Below are positions 15,372 through 16,015 of a DNA stretch of 16,015 nucleotides, one piece after another. Under the pieces are notes generated by a model, which did not search any database, had not been told where the DNA came from, and saw only the letters and a list, made by a program, of their open reading frames with translations. The translations under genes and the position numbers were made by a program. Source of the DNA: Bacteroidales bacterium UBA2030 (GTDB lineage: Bacteria > Bacteroidota > Bacteroidia > Bacteroidales > TTA-H9); the NCBI GenBank assembly GCA_002332755.1, contig DDBO01000119.1, positions 1-16,015 on the forward strand. Direction: 5' to 3'. Numbering within the stretch: the stretch's first letter is position 1; each line of letters begins with the position of its first letter.

Positions 15372-15794
15372 TTACTCCAGGTAAGCAGGCATGAAATCAA
15401 GCACTGCAACTTTTCCGGTGACATAGTCAGGCTTGAGACAAAATGTATTTTTTCCATTGGTTAATGTGATATAAGCAGCCCTAAAGATATAATTGTATTG
15501 AGCCGCCTGTTCAAAAGTTTTTTCATTCAAAAACACCTCTTCGGCTTTACATTCCACAATCATCCAGGGAGCAGAGTTTCCATCAAAAACCACAATATCG
15601 CATCGTCTTTTCTGCCGGTTGATTTCCAGTGAAATTTCTATTCCAATGCGGCCCATGGGATAATTCATCTGTTCGACAAGAAATCGGGCAAAGTGCTGAC
15701 GTACCCATTCTTCTGGCGTAAGGGTGACCCATTTCTTGCGGAAAGGATCGAAAATTTCTTGCTTATCTCCGTTTTGCCGTGTTGTTAAATTCAT
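15372..15794 (-). CDS. Stand-alone HsdR N-terminal-like nuclease domain protein (HSDR_N_2)
   Basis: 140 residues from the ATG at 15794. The whole protein is one PD-(D/E)xK nuclease-like domain: E29 in LTPEEWVRQHF, D66 in RRCDIVVFD, the E81-x-K83 core in MIVECKAEE, and glutamines in FEQAAQYNY (96, 99). This matches the N-terminal domain of type I restriction HsdR subunits (PF13588 type), but no helicase, HsdS or HsdM follows. The size is normal for a family of short Bacteroidota proteins, so it is not a broken hsdR. Catalytic residues are intact; function unknown, with DNA repair or replication accessory nuclease possible. An in-frame TTG at 15812 lies in the upstream repeat, and a TGA sits just beyond it (15816-15818, minus frame), so the start must lie within 15794-15812. 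Confidence 0.85.
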   Translation of the reverse strand: MNLTTRQNGDKQEIFDPFRKKWVTLTPEEWVRQHFARFLVEQMNYPMGRIGIEISLEINRQKRRCDIVVFDGNSAPWMIVECKAEEVFLNEKTFEQAAQYNYIFRAAYITLTNGKNTFCLKPDYVTGKVAVLDFMPAYLE

Positions 15795-15802
15795 TTTTGT
15801 TT

Positions 15803-15935
15803 CAGGTTTCAAGTTTCAGGTTCCTAGTTCCAGGTTCCAAGTTCCGGGTTCCTGGTTCCGGGTTCCGGGTTCCGGGTTCCGGGTTCCGGGTTCCTAGTTC
15901 TGGGTTCCGGGTTCATGGTTTGGGGTTTGGGGTTA
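15803..15935. repeat. Degenerate heptamer tandem array (about 19 x 7 bp)
   Basis: Nineteen consecutive 7-bp units fit NNGGTTC/T with little exception. The edges are more diverged (CAGGTTT, CAAGTTT on the left; ATGGTTT, GGGGTTT, GGGGTTA on the right) and the centre holds five perfect CGGGTTC units (15859-15893). Homogeneous middle units flanked by decayed ones suggest recent expansion by slippage. It begins 8 bases upstream of the ATG of the nuclease-domain gene, occupying the place of its leader and promoter. Confidence 0.92.
15860..15890 (+). other. Canonical G-quadruplex motif within the heptamer array
   Basis: Five GGG triplets (15860-62, 15867-69, 15874-76, 15881-83, 15888-90) are each separated by the 4-base loop TTCC, satisfying the G3+N1-7 pattern. 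More GGG or GGGG runs flank it (15846-48, 15902-04, 15909-11, 15922-25, 15929-32). The G-rich strand is the template strand for the leftward nuclease-domain gene, so a folded structure would face RNA polymerase if transcription starts to the right of it. Folding is predicted, not shown. Confidence 0.6.
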
Positions 15936-16015
15936 TCGTTTTTTGAATGAATGGGGATGGTTTATAATACATTAAAGTAAATGCAGAAATTTACCAGTTT
16001 CAATTGTCAGATTGC

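Noticed and set aside
15372..15812. A type I restriction-modification system at the right end
   Set aside because: Only an HsdR N-terminal-like domain is present, complete at 140 residues. No HsdM, HsdS or helicase motifs are visible, and single-domain proteins of this kind are common in Bacteroidota.
15803..15935. CRISPR-like or telomere-like array
   Set aside because: Units are only 7 bp with no spacers, so it is not CRISPR. The TTTGGGG repeats at 15919-15932 resemble ciliate telomeres only by chance, as the edge of the heptamer series.
15981..16015. Start of a plus-strand gene (MQKFTSFNCQ) or tail of a minus-strand gene (TIETGKFLHLL, stop at 15972-15974)
   Set aside because: Both frames are too short at the window edge to choose between, and the upstream TTGAAT/TATAAT pair has only 14 bp spacing.

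Overview
The window looks like chromosomal DNA of a Bacteroidota bacterium, probably near Bacteroidales/Marinilabiliales. Evidence: a secreted protein ending in a type IX secretion (T9SS) C-terminal sorting domain, PKD/Ig-like surface-protein sequence, TAnnTTTG-type -7 promoter boxes, a general lack of Shine-Dalgarno sequences, and Bacteroidota-restricted families (DUF3822, stand-alone HsdR N-terminal nuclease domain, DcaP-like porin). The order-level placement is inference. No RNA gene, CRISPR array, insertion sequence or phage gene was recognised.

Layout. (1) 1-1799: a tetranucleotide repeat at the left edge, an unresolved stretch, then a secreted surface-protein gene split by a frameshift in a run of eight T and apparently cut short at its 3' end. 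(2) 1853-4132: an intact Ycf48/BNR-like (Asp-box) T9SS cargo protein. (3) 4221-4958, minus: birA, divergent from (4) 5038-10483, plus: a tightly packed housekeeping cluster rsfS-ftsH-LUD protein-DUF2007 protein-cdsA-psd-coaD. (5) 10544-11968: a secreted or membrane-tethered thioredoxin-like (TlpA-type) protein whose 3' end overlaps a convergent operon. (6) 11931-13982, minus: a single-TM conserved unknown, a DUF3822 protein and rsmD, transcribed in that order. (7) 14071-15794, minus: a DcaP-like outer-membrane porin and a stand-alone PD-(D/E)xK nuclease-domain protein. (8) 15803-15935: a degenerate heptamer tandem repeat with a canonical G-quadruplex pattern directly upstream of the nuclease gene.

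How the genes fit together. The central cluster joins ribosome silencing (RsfS), membrane proteolysis (FtsH), CDP-diacylglycerol and phosphatidylethanolamine synthesis (CdsA, Psd) and coenzyme A synthesis (CoaD), with two poorly understood small proteins (LUD, DUF2007) translationally embedded between ftsH and cdsA. BirA and CoaD both bear on acyl-lipid precursor supply (biotinylated acetyl-CoA carboxylase and CoA), so the area has a loose envelope/lipid theme. The minus-strand operon pairs an rRNA methyltransferase with an actin-fold-like DUF3822 protein and a membrane protein whose N-terminal half looks pseudopilin-like.

No clearly novel defence or mobile system is visible. The least explained items are the heptamer/G4 array beside the orphan nuclease domain, the DUF3822 operon, and the poly-T frameshift in the surface-protein gene.
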